Of a stretch of 64,000 nucleotides of DNA, positions 28,236 to 38,709 are shown piece after piece. Within the stretch, counting starts at the first letter, position 1; each line of letters starts with the position of its first letter. The position numbers and the translations under genes are program-made. Origin of the DNA: Nocardioides guangzhouensis (GTDB lineage: Bacteria; Actinomycetota; Actinomycetes; Propionibacteriales; Nocardioidaceae); contig NZ_SDKM01000021.1 in assembly GCF_004519545.1 (NCBI RefSeq), positions 22,097 through 86,096 on the forward strand. The letters run 5' to 3'. Below the pieces are notes generated by a model. It ran no database searches. It was not told the origin of the DNA and worked only from the letters and a program-made list of their open reading frames with translations.

Positions 28236-28241
28236 ATGCTA
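28236..28241 (-). promoter_or_regulatory. -10 element of the MFS gene, overlapping a stop codon
   Basis: TAGCAT on the minus strand, 6 nt before the GTG at 28229. Its TAG is the stop codon of the homocysteine methyltransferase gene. A separate leaderless transcript is likely. Confidence 0.45.
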
Positions 28242-29144
28242 GGCGCGGTCTCGCCAGAGGGCGGCGACGTGCCGGGCGTCGGTCCCGCAGCAGCCCCCCA
28301 CGACCGAGAGTGCGGGGAACGACGCCTCGAGCCGGACATGGTCTGCCGCCAGGGCGTCGGGGTCGCCGTCGTCCAGCTCGGTGGAGTTGTCGAGCTCCTC
28401 GTGATTCATGGTCGAGGCGTTCACGCGCAGCCCGCCGACCCGCGAGCGCCAGGGAGCCTCGTCGCCCACGCCGCGCTCGATGTGTTGCGGGTGCGCGCAG
28501 TTGACGACGAAGTACGCCGGGCCGCCGGCCGCGTCGACCGCGGTCACCGCCTCCTCGAGGGTGGTGCCGCCGGGCAGCCGGCCGTCGGTCTCGACGGTGA
28601 ACCCGATCGCGACCGGGAGGCCGACCTCGCGGGCCGCGGCGGCGACGCCGACGGCCTCGCCGACGTCGGTCAGCGTGAGCACGGTCGCCTGGTCGGCGCC
28701 GGCCCGCGCGAACGCGGCGAGCTGCGGCCGGTGGTAGTCGGCGGCCTCCTGCGGGTCGATCGCCGCGCCCGGCCGGTAGCCGTCGCCGCGCGGCCCGACC
28801 TGCCCGCTCACCCGGACCGCCGACAGCCGGTCGTCCCACCGGGCCGCGACCTCGCGGAGGAACAGGACCGCGGCCTCGTTGACCGCGGCCAGCCGGGACG
28901 CGTCGTACCCGAGCCGGGCGGCCCAGTCCCGGTTCGCCCGCCAGGTCGGGGCCTCGAGCAGCAGCCCGGCGCCCGCGGCGGCCGCGATCCCGGCGTACTG
29001 GTCGTAGTAGTCCGAGAGCAGGGACCGGCCGCGCTCGTCCTCGAGCAGCGGGAACGCCGCGAAGTCGGGCAGGTCGATCCCCTTGTTGAAGATCAGGTCG
29101 GTCTCCAGGCCGCCGTCGGTGACGAACTGTGTCGTGGTGCTCAT
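28239..29144 (-). CDS. Homocysteine S-methyltransferase family protein
   Basis: 301 residues forming a TIM barrel. Zinc cysteines are present: NCAHP (around 207-211) and GGCCGTD (283-289, Cys285 and Cys286). The N-terminal TDGGLETDLIFNKGIDLP is typical. The family transfers a methyl group, usually from S-methylmethionine, to homocysteine or selenohomocysteine, giving methionine. A good Shine-Dalgarno (TTTGGAGAAA) precedes the ATG. It is divergent from a TetR regulator with a double operator, which probably represses it. Confidence 0.9.
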   Translation of the reverse strand: MSTTTQFVTDGGLETDLIFNKGIDLPDFAAFPLLEDERGRSLLSDYYDQYAGIAAAAGAGLLLEAPTWRANRDWAARLGYDASRLAAVNEAAVLFLREVAARWDDRLSAVRVSGQVGPRGDGYRPGAAIDPQEAADYHRPQLAAFARAGADQATVLTLTDVGEAVGVAAAAREVGLPVAIGFTVETDGRLPGGTTLEEAVTAVDAAGGPAYFVVNCAHPQHIERGVGDEAPWRSRVGGLRVNASTMNHEELDNSTELDDGDPDALAADHVRLEASFPALSVVGGCCGTDARHVAALWRDRA

Positions 29145-29168
29145 GACGTTTCTCCAAAGGGACGTAAC

Positions 29169-29206
29169 GGACTATTCGGTCTGTTTGTATCAGACTGTTT
29201 GGTCTG
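29169..29206. promoter_or_regulatory. Tandem TetR operators
   Basis: Two direct copies of RGACTRTTYGGTCTG, at 29169-29183 and 29192-29206, 23 bp apart, each with AGAC/GTCT-type dyad symmetry. They lie between the divergent tetR and homocysteine methyltransferase genes, so one regulator could block both. AT-rich compared with the surroundings. Confidence 0.65.
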
Positions 29207-29220
29207 GTATCAAGGACTTT

Positions 29221-29841
29221 GTGCCCCGCGACGGACGCCCCACGCGCGAACGGATCCTCATCAGCGCCGAGGCGCTGGTGATCGAGAACGGCTACGCCGC
29301 CACCTCGGTGGACCAGGTGATCGCCGCCTCGGGCACCTCCAAGGGGGCGTTCTTCCACCACTTCGGCTCCAAGCTCGACCTCGCCCGTGCGCTGGTCGAG
29401 CGCTACGCCGCCGGTGACGTCGCCCAGCTCGACGCGGCGACCGCGTACGCCGAGGCCGTCACCGACGAACCCCTCGGGCAGGTCGACGCGTTCCTCGCCT
29501 GGTTCGAGGAGCGGGCCGACGACCTCATGGACGAGCAGTCGAGCTGTCTCTACATCTCCGTGCTCACCGAGCGGCAGCTGGTCAACGCCGGCACCGCCGA
29601 GCCGATCGTCAAGGCCGTCGTCGCGTGGCGCGACGGGCTGGCCCGGCTGCTCGCGGCGGCACTGGCCGACGGGGCCGGCGGGCGCCGGCACCAGGTCGAC
29701 GTCGACGCGCTCGCCGACCACGTGTTCGTCACCTTCGAGGGTGCGTTCCTGCTGGCCCGGGCAACCGGCGACCCCGGCCACATGCGCCGCCAGCTCCACG
29801 TGCTGCGCGACCTGGTGCGCGCCCTGCTCCGCGCCCGCTGA
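29221..29841 (+). CDS. TetR family transcriptional regulator
   Basis: 206 residues from the GTG at 29221; the frame stays open upstream, but that would cross the operators. TetR HTH at about 8-55: RERILISAEALVIENGYAATS, then VDQVIAASGTSKGAFFHHFGSK. The C-terminal ligand domain resembles the TetR_C group of quaternary or aromatic sensors, without a firm assignment. It is divergent from a methyltransferase/MFS pair and likely auto-regulates through the two 15-bp operators. Confidence 0.9.
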   Translation: MPRDGRPTRERILISAEALVIENGYAATSVDQVIAASGTSKGAFFHHFGSKLDLARALVERYAAGDVAQLDAATAYAEAVTDEPLGQVDAFLAWFEERADDLMDEQSSCLYISVLTERQLVNAGTAEPIVKAVVAWRDGLARLLAAALADGAGGRRHQVDVDALADHVFVTFEGAFLLARATGDPGHMRRQLHVLRDLVRALLRAR

Positions 29842-29892
29842 CCACCCGCCGAACCCTCCGAAAAGACGCTGCCGTCACCCGGCGGCCCGGCG

Positions 29893-29898
29893 TACCGT
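29893..29898 (+). promoter_or_regulatory. -10 element of a small membrane-protein gene
   Basis: TACCGT is 6 nt before the ATG at 29905. The intervening GGAGAG could also act as a ribosome binding site, so a leaderless start is only likely. Confidence 0.4.
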
Positions 29899-29904
29899 GG
29901 AGAG

Positions 29905-30333
29905 ATGCTGGTCGGGCTGCTCATCGTGGCGCTCTCGACCGTGATCCTCTCGGTGGGGTTCGGGGCCCTGTGGCTCTTCCTCTGCCACCAGGGCGAGGTC
30001 GGGGAGGCGGTGCTGCGCGCCGCCCGCCGGCTGCACCTCGCGCGACCCGAGCCGGAGGTGCTGCCCAACCGGCCGCTCCAGGCGATCGCCCGCGACCTGC
30101 GGCGGGTGCACCGACTGGTCCAGGCACCCGGTCCCGGGGAGTCGGCGCTGCGCCGCACCGCCCGGCTCGCGGCGTACGACGACCTGCTGCTGCAGGCGTG
30201 CCGGGCACTCGACGTGCCCGACCTGCTGACCGGGGTGACGGAGGGGACGGAGCGGGACGCCGAGCGGCTGCACCTCCAGTTCCTGCTCGCGGAGGCCGGG
30301 CTCGACGTCGACCCGCCGGCGCAGGCGGCCTGA
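29905..30333 (+). CDS. Hypothetical protein with one N-terminal membrane helix
   Basis: 142 residues. A single hydrophobic helix (residues 2-27, LVGLLIVALSTVILSVGFGALWLFL), then a charged, probably helical cytosolic domain rich in Arg and Leu (AIARDLRRVHRLVQAP, ARLAAYDDLLLQACRALDVP). I do not recognise the family. Similar small proteins are common near housekeeping genes of Nocardioidaceae. It is convergent with trmB, 21 nt apart. Confidence 0.7.
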   Translation: MLVGLLIVALSTVILSVGFGALWLFLCHQGEVGEAVLRAARRLHLARPEPEVLPNRPLQAIARDLRRVHRLVQAPGPGESALRRTARLAAYDDLLLQACRALDVPDLLTGVTEGTERDAERLHLQFLLAEAGLDVDPPAQAA

Positions 30334-30354
30334 CCGCCCTCCGGTCGGCGCGCC

Positions 30355-31083
30355 TCAGGCCCGGCGGTAGGCGAGGTCGGTGATGCTGCGCCCCGCCGCG
30401 ACCCCCTTGCGCTCGAACCGGGTCACCGGCCGCTCGGCCCAGCGTCCGACCACGCCGCCCTCGAGCGTCGGCTCGGCGTCGAGGACCTCCACCATCTGCT
30501 CGGCGTAGTCGGCCCAGTCGGTCGCCAGCCGCCAGCTGCCCCGGGGCACCAGGCGCTCTCCGACGAGGCGGGCGAAGGCCGGGGAGACCAGGCGCCGCTT
30601 GTGGTGCTTCTTCTTGTGCCAGGGGTCGGGGAAGAAGGTCCAGAGCTCCGTCAGGCTGCTCGGCCCGACGAGGTTCTCCATCGACCAGACGGCGTCCACG
30701 CCGAGCATCCGCACGTTGTCGAGGCCGGCCTCCCCGAACCGGCCGACGCAGTCGGCGACGCCCGGGCGCCAGACCTCGAAGCCCACCACGTTGACCTCCG
30801 GCCGGGCCGAGGCCAGCGCGACCGTGGCCTCACCGATACCGCAGCCGATCTCCACCGCCAGCGGCCGGGTGGGGTCGGGGAAGAGCCCGGCCAGCGTGAA
30901 CCCGGGGTCGTCCACGGCCTCGTCGGGCACGACGTACCGGCGTGCGTAGGCGTCCCACGCCTGCTGCTGGCGCGGGGTGAACCGGTTGCCGCGGCGGGCG
31001 TAGGTCAGCACCTCGCGCATCCGGCGCCCGTCCTCGGTCAGCTTCTGGTGCGGGCGCGCGGGGCGGGCGTGCGGCTCGGACAT
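30355..31083 (-). CDS. trmB: tRNA (guanine-N7-)-methyltransferase
   Basis: 242 residues from the ATG at 31083 (SEPHARPARPHQKLTEDG). SAM motif EIGCGIGEATVALA, the TrmB signature FFPDPWHKKKHHKRRLV, and the C-terminal TRFERKGVAAGRSITDLAY that recognises tRNA. It makes m7G46 in the variable loop. AGGATGGCGGC directly precedes the start, the same string as before the MFS gene at 41481. Confidence 0.94.
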   Translation of the reverse strand: MSEPHARPARPHQKLTEDGRRMREVLTYARRGNRFTPRQQQAWDAYARRYVVPDEAVDDPGFTLAGLFPDPTRPLAVEIGCGIGEATVALASARPEVNVVGFEVWRPGVADCVGRFGEAGLDNVRMLGVDAVWSMENLVGPSSLTELWTFFPDPWHKKKHHKRRLVSPAFARLVGERLVPRGSWRLATDWADYAEQMVEVLDAEPTLEGGVVGRWAERPVTRFERKGVAAGRSITDLAYRRA

Positions 31084-31205
31084 GCCGCCATCCTCTCGCA
31101 ACCCGGGTCGGCGACCGGAAGGGCCATGGCGGTTGGGTACCCGTGCTCAGGCGGGCGGGTGCGGCGCGGCCGCACGCTGGGGCCACCCCGACGAAGGAGG
31201 ACGCC

Positions 31206-31967
31206 ATGACACCGCGCCGCCCGCTCACCACCGCACTGACCACCGGGCTCACCACGGCGGTCCTCGCTGCAGCCCTCTCGGCGTGCGGCTCGGCAGAGGG
31301 GGCCGACCGTGCGGTACGCGAGGTCCCCTCGTCGAGCACCGCCGTGGCCGGCGCGTCGGCCGACCCGACCCTCGAACCGGCAACGGCGCGCGGCCTCGCC
31401 GCCGCAGTGATCGCACACCTCGGCGACACCCGGGTGCTCGAGGCGTCCGGAGGCCTGACCGACATGGAGGACACCCGCGGGCTCGGCGTCGACCTGCGCC
31501 TGGACCTCGGCGGCGGCCACAACTGGCTGGCCGTGCAGGCGGCCGACCCGGCGTACCTCCCGGGTGACCGGGGTGAGGTCTCCTGCGCGGACTACGCGGA
31601 CGCCGGCGCGGACGAGGCCGGCACGACGGTCCGGTGCATCGTGCTCGAGGACGGCACGACGGTGCTGGTGCTGACCAGCGAGCACGGCTTCAGCGACGAC
31701 AACGCGGACGGCAGCGTCGCGATGGCCCTGGTGTCCGGCCCCGGCCGCGAGCTGCAGCTGACGTACGAGAGCTACGATGCGGACGGCGCGATCGCCCCGG
31801 AGGTCGTGGCGGACATCGCCGCCGACCCGCTCGTGGGCTGGGCCACGAGCCCCGCCACCAACACCGCCGGGCAACGTCTGACCGGCTTCCGCGAGACGGA
31901 CCGGATCGACCGTGACGGCGCCGAGGGGTACGACGAGTCGACCCCCGACGTCGCGCCGGCCCCCTGA
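31206..31967 (+). CDS. Putative secreted lipoprotein
   Basis: 253 residues from the ATG at 31206, preceded by a strong AAGGAGGA. A signal sequence with a lipobox (ALSACGS, Cys at about 30) marks it for lipid attachment outside the membrane. The mature part contains two further Cys (SCADYAD and VRCIVLE), possibly a disulphide, and no recognised domain. Function unknown; it stands alone between trmB and the tuf terminator. Confidence 0.8.
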   Translation: MTPRRPLTTALTTGLTTAVLAAALSACGSAEGADRAVREVPSSSTAVAGASADPTLEPATARGLAAAVIAHLGDTRVLEASGGLTDMEDTRGLGVDLRLDLGGGHNWLAVQAADPAYLPGDRGEVSCADYADAGADEAGTTVRCIVLEDGTTVLVLTSEHGFSDDNADGSVAMALVSGPGRELQLTYESYDADGAIAPEVVADIAADPLVGWATSPATNTAGQRLTGFRETDRIDRDGAEGYDESTPDVAPAP

Positions 31968-32002
31968 CCGCGGCGCGGCACGGCCACGACGCAGACACCC
32001 GG

Positions 32003-32068
32003 CACCACCGACCCCGGATCCCGGGTGGTGGTTTCGAGACGCTCGCCGGCGCTCGCTCCTCCACCACC
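32003..32068. repeat. REP-like hairpin element
   Basis: GGTGGTGG (32024-32031) can pair with CCACCACC (32061-32068) to enclose TTTCGAGACGCTCGCCGGC and GCTCGCTCCT, or with the upstream CACCACC (32003-32009). The GTTTCGAGACG...CTCGCTCCTCCACCACC pattern resembles a dispersed intergenic repeat I recall from Nocardioides-type genomes. It may end lipoprotein-gene transcription. Confidence 0.5.
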
Positions 32069-32254
32069 GTTCGGCGGAGGTCGACGCCGGAGGCGAGGTG
32101 CCGCGCGCACTCAAGGGGCTTGGCCGCGGCGGCCGCAGCGGCGCCGTACCGAAGAAGTGGCCACCCGGCCGACGCGCCGCCTCCGCGCGCGGTGCGTCGC
32201 CGCAGGCGGCGACCGGAGCCGCTGGCGCGGGCCGGGGCAATGCCCGAAATGCAG

Positions 32255-32288
32255 CTCGACCCCGGACCAGCAGAGGTCCGGGGTCGAG
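32255..32288 (-). terminator. Terminator of the str operon (after tuf)
   Basis: A perfect 14-bp stem, 32255-32268 with 32275-32288 (CTCGACCCCGGACC and its complement), closes a 6-nt AGCAGA loop just beyond the tuf stop. Confidence 0.8.
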
Positions 32289-32306
32289 CGGTGAGGTGCT
32301 GCTAGA

Positions 32307-33500
<1,194 letters not shown>

Positions 33501-33569
33501 TGTGGGCTCCTCCTGGTTGGTGTGTTTCTTGACTCGTGGTTGTGCTGTGGTGCCGAGGACCCGCGGGAG

Positions 33570-35681
<2,112 letters not shown>

Positions 35682-35752
35682 TGAAAGTCTCAGTCCCTCG
35701 AAAGTTAGATGGGGCGGTGAGGTGTGGGACCCCGGTCGGGGGCCCCACCCGG

Positions 35753-36223
35753 TCACCAGCGGTAGTGGGCGAAGGCCTTGTTGGACTCGGCCATCTTGTG
35801 GGTGTCCTCGCGCTTCTTCACGGCGGCACCGAGGCCGTTGCTCGCGTCGAGGATCTCGTTCATCAGGCGCTCGGACATCGTCTTCTCGCGACGGTCCTGG
35901 GCGTAGCCGACCAGCCAGCGCAGGGCCAGCGTGGTGCTGCGGCCCGGCTTGACCTCGATCGGGACCTGGTACGTCGCACCACCGACGCGGCGGGACTTGA
36001 CCTCGATGGCCGGCTTCACGTTGTCCAGGGCGCGCTTGAGGGTGACCACGGGGTCGGTGCCGGTCTTCTCACGGCAGCCCTCGAGGGCGGAGTAGACGAT
36101 GCGCTGCGCGACCTGCTTCTTGCCGTCCTGCAGCACCTTGCTCACCAGCTGGGAGACCAGCGGGGACCCGTAGACCGGGTCGATGTCGATGGGGCGCTTC
36201 GGCGCGGGACCCTTGCGCGGCAT
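35753..36223 (-). CDS. rpsG: Small-subunit ribosomal protein uS7
   Basis: 156 residues. [35 protein letters not shown] start and the S7 C-terminal region [27 protein letters not shown]. It nucleates assembly of the 30S head. One nt separates it from rpsL. No S7 autoregulatory hairpin was sought in detail. Confidence 0.97.
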   Translation of the reverse strand: MPRKGPAPKRPIDIDPVYGSPLVSQLVSKVLQDGKKQVAQRIVYSALEGCREKTGTDPVVTLKRALDNVKPAIEVKSRRVGGATYQVPIEVKPGRSTTLALRWLVGYAQDRREKTMSERLMNEILDASNGLGAAVKKREDTHKMAESNKAFAHYRW

Positions 36224-36224
36224 G

Positions 36225-36599
36225 TCAGCTCTTCTCCTTCTTGGCGCCGTAGCGGCTGCGGGCCTGCTTGCGGTTCTTCACACCCTGGGTGTCGAGGGAA
36301 CCGCGGATGATCTTGTAGCGGACACCGGGCAGGTCCTTCACACGACCGCCGCGCACGAGCACGATCGAGTGCTCCTGGAGGTTGTGGCCCACACCCGGGA
36401 TGTACGCCGTGACCTCGACGCCGCTCGACAGGCGCACCCGGGCGACCTTGCGGAGGGCGGAGTTCGGCTTCTTCGGGGTGGTGGTGTAGACGCGGGTGCA
36501 CACACCGCGACGCTGGGGCGATCCCTTGAGAGCAGGCGTCTTGTTCTTGGACACCTTGTCCTGGCGGCCCTTGCGGACCAGCTGCTGAATGGTGGGCAC
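36225..36599 (-). CDS. rpsL: Small-subunit ribosomal protein uS12
   Basis: 124 residues from the GTG at 36599 ([14 protein letters not shown]), with GAGGGA upstream; the open frame to 36653 is leader. The decoding-site loops [11 protein letters not shown] and [11 protein letters not shown] carry the lysines associated with streptomycin sensitivity, so it looks wild type. First gene of the str operon. Confidence 0.97.
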   Translation of the reverse strand: MPTIQQLVRKGRQDKVSKNKTPALKGSPQRRGVCTRVYTTTPKKPNSALRKVARVRLSSGVEVTAYIPGVGHNLQEHSIVLVRGGRVKDLPGVRYKIIRGSLDTQGVKNRKQARSRYGAKKEKS

Positions 36600-36764
36600 C
36601 GGGTGGTTCCCTCTCTTTGTTCGCTCTACAGTGCTCGGCACCTTGCCGGGCACGATGATGTTGCTCTTGCCTCACGTTGGGTGGTGCGCACGATGTCTCC
36701 GCGGGTGACCGGCGGTCGATTTCGCGCACGCGCGACTGCCTGGTCGTCCCAGACACGAAGATCA

Positions 36765-36793
36765 AGCGTACTCAGTCACGCTGAGGCGGTCAA
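36765..36793 (-). promoter_or_regulatory. Promoter of the str operon
   Basis: TTGACC (36788-36793), 17 bp, TACGCT (36765-36770) on the minus strand: a near-consensus housekeeping promoter. The -35 lies inside the last codons of the upstream MFS gene. The leader to the rpsL GTG would be about 158 nt. It is the best promoter match in the window. Confidence 0.7.
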
Positions 36794-38065
36794 AACGCCG
36801 GTCCCCGCCTGATCTCCCGCCTGCGCGGGGGTCTCCGGCAGTCTTGCGCGCCGGCGGTCACGGCCCAGGAACACCCCGGCAGCGAGCACCACGCCCAGGA
36901 TCGTCATGGCTCCCCCGCCGATCAGCGTCATGCGGGCGCCGAACTCCTCCCCGACCCAGCCCACGACGGGCGCACCGGCCGGGGTGCCGCCCATGAAGAT
37001 CATCATGTAGAGCGCCATCACCCGCCCGCGCATCCCGGCGTCGGTGTGCAGCTGCATGAACGCGTTGGCCGCGGTGATCATGGTCAGCGCGCTCAGGCCG
37101 AGCAGCGGCGTGAGCAGCGCGAACGCGGCGTACGTGGGGGCGAGGCCGGCCACGACCTCCACGGCACCGAAGACGACCGCCGCGCCGATGATCAGCCGGT
37201 GCCGGACCGTCTCGCGGCGGGCGGCGACCAGCGCCCCGGTCAGGGATCCGACCGCCATGAAGGTGCCGAGCAGGCCGTACTCCGTGGGGCCCTTGCCGAA
37301 CACCTCGGTGGCCATCAGCGCCGAGGTCATCTGGAAGTTGAGCCCGAAGGTGCCGGTGAAGAAGACCACCGCGAGCACCAGCATCAGGTCGGGGCGTCGG
37401 CGCACGTAGCGGACACCGGCCCGGATCATGCCCGGCTCCCGGGGTGCGGGCGTCGGTGAGTCCAGGGCCCGGGTGTCGAGGCGCTGGAGGGACAGGATCG
37501 GCGCGGCGTAGCTGATCGCGTTGAGCAGGATCACCCAGCCGGTGGCGACCGCGCCGCCACCGAGCGCCGCGATCAGGACGCCGGCGACGGCGGGGCCGAC
37601 GATGCGGGCCGCGTTGAAGCTGGCGGAGTTGAGGCCGACCGCGTTGGTGAGGTCGGCGGGCTCGACCAGCTCCGAGACGAAGGACTGGCGGGCCGGGGCG
37701 TCGAACGCGGCGCCGACGCCGAGCACGAAGGCCAGCACGTAGACGTGCCAGATCTGGGCGGTGCCGGTCACGGCGAGCAGGCCGAGCACGAGCGCAGGGG
37801 CCGACATCATCACGTTGGTGATCTGGAGCAGGCGGCGCTTGGGCACGCGGTCGGCCACCAGGCCGGCGAGCGGGGAGAGGACGAGGAACGGGAGGAACTG
37901 CAGGCCGGTGGTGATGCCGATGGCGGTGCCGCTGTTGGCGCTGAGCTGGAGGACCAGCCAGTCCTGGGCGACGCGCTGCATCCAGGTGCCGACGTTCGAC
38001 ACGACACCGCCGGCCGCGTAGAGCCGGTAGTTCGTGTTGTGGAGCGCGCGGAAGGTGGGACTCAT
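36776..38065 (-). CDS. MFS transporter, MFS_3/EntS-like
   Basis: 429 residues from the ATG at 38065 (SPTFRALHNTNYRLYAAGG); the frame opening to 38254 overlaps the MarR gene. Twelve hydrophobic helices; LVADRVPKRRLLQ is the motif-A loop, and FDAPARQSFVSELV and LNSASFNAARIVGPAVAG are typical of the MFS_3 exporters of siderophores and drugs. It lies 52 nt behind a MarR gene in the same direction, so it is probably in its regulon. It carries a 50-bp leader shared with the XPB helicase gene. Confidence 0.87.
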   Translation of the reverse strand: MSPTFRALHNTNYRLYAAGGVVSNVGTWMQRVAQDWLVLQLSANSGTAIGITTGLQFLPFLVLSPLAGLVADRVPKRRLLQITNVMMSAPALVLGLLAVTGTAQIWHVYVLAFVLGVGAAFDAPARQSFVSELVEPADLTNAVGLNSASFNAARIVGPAVAGVLIAALGGGAVATGWVILLNAISYAAPILSLQRLDTRALDSPTPAPREPGMIRAGVRYVRRRPDLMLVLAVVFFTGTFGLNFQMTSALMATEVFGKGPTEYGLLGTFMAVGSLTGALVAARRETVRHRLIIGAAVVFGAVEVVAGLAPTYAAFALLTPLLGLSALTMITAANAFMQLHTDAGMRGRVMALYMMIFMGGTPAGAPVVGWVGEEFGARMTLIGGGAMTILGVVLAAGVFLGRDRRRARLPETPAQAGDQAGTGVLTASA

Positions 38066-38115
38066 CCGTGGTCCCCGCCGAGGCGCGAGGGGAGCGAGTG
38101 GCTTGGTGGGGTGAT
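38066..38115 (-). repeat. 50-bp start-codon leader element (copy B)
   Basis: Immediately upstream of the MFS start. About 80% identical over 50 nt, without gaps, to the sequence immediately upstream of the XPB helicase start (55683-55732). Shared cores are GCCACTCGCT, CTCGCGCCTCG and CGGGGAC. Confidence 0.65.
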
Positions 38116-38117
38116 GG

Positions 38118-38567
38118 TCAACTAGAGGAGAGCCTTTCGAGGATCGGGGCCGCCTGGCGGAGGACGGCACGTTCGTCAGGGGTGAGCTCCGCGAGTCGGC
38201 GAGCCAGCCAGGCATCACGGCGTCGGCGGTCGGCCAGGAGGGTCTCGCGCCCACGGTCGGTGAGCGCGACGACGACCTGGCGGCCGTCGGTGTCGTGCGG
38301 GCGGCGGGCGACGTGCCCGCCCTCCTGCAGGCAGGTGACCGTGCGGGTCATGGACGGCGGCTGCACGCGCTCGTGCGCGGCGAGCTCGCCGACCGTCATC
38401 TCGCCGTTGCGGTAGAGCGACCCGAGCACGGCCATCGCGTTGATGCTCAGCTCGTTGTCCGGGTGCCGCTCGTTGGCCAGGCGCCGCCGCAGCCTCATCA
38501 CCGACAGGCGGAGCTGCGAGGCGAGCCCGGCGTCCGTGCGGGCAACCTTCTCGACCGTGGGAACCAT
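38118..38567 (-). CDS. MarR family transcriptional regulator
   Basis: 149 residues. HTH region MTVGELAAHERVQPPSMTRTV (around 57-77) and the wing DTDGRQVVVALTDRGRETL. It probably represses itself and the following MFS exporter in response to a small molecule. An 11-bp palindrome directly before the start suggests autoregulation. Confidence 0.9.
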   Translation of the reverse strand: MVPTVEKVARTDAGLASQLRLSVMRLRRRLANERHPDNELSINAMAVLGSLYRNGEMTVGELAAHERVQPPSMTRTVTCLQEGGHVARRPHDTDGRQVVVALTDRGRETLLADRRRRDAWLARRLAELTPDERAVLRQAAPILERLSSS

Positions 38568-38570
38568 GTC

Positions 38571-38581
38571 GTTAGCCTAAC
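38571..38581. promoter_or_regulatory. Probable MarR operator
   Basis: GTTAGCCTAAC is a perfect palindrome around one base, 3 nt upstream of the MarR ATG. A second TTA-N7-TAA half-site pair follows within 15 nt. On the minus strand TAGGCT inside it may also be the -10. Confidence 0.5.
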
Positions 38582-38638
38582 TCATTACCCGTGCTAAGTA
38601 TTCCTGGTTCCGAGTGGCCGGTCCTGAGGGCACACGAG

Positions 38639-38679
38639 CGACGACCACGCCCGGCACGTGGGGCCGGGCGTGGTCGTCG
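38639..38679 (-). terminator. Terminator of the NCS2 permease gene
   Basis: A perfect 17-bp stem, 38639-38655 with 38663-38679, closes a 7-nt loop, 31 nt past the permease stop. It may also stop transcription in the opposite direction. Confidence 0.75.
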
Positions 38680-38709
38680 GTCAGGGCCGGGGTGCTCCCC
38701 CGGCAGGGC

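Larger units (their letters stand above)
31968..32306. other. 339-nt intergenic region between a lipoprotein gene and tuf
   Basis: No gene. It contains a REP-like double hairpin at 32003-32068 and the tuf terminator at 32255-32288. The middle part, 32069-32254, is GC-rich and shows no open frame with coding character. Confidence 0.7.

Noticed and set aside
27322..29799. An 825-residue minus-strand frame across the MFS, methyltransferase and tetR genes
   Set aside because: It is antisense or out of frame with three well-supported genes.
36225..36599. Streptomycin-resistance allele of rpsL
   Set aside because: The loops [11 protein letters not shown] and [11 protein letters not shown] carry the usual wild-type residues.
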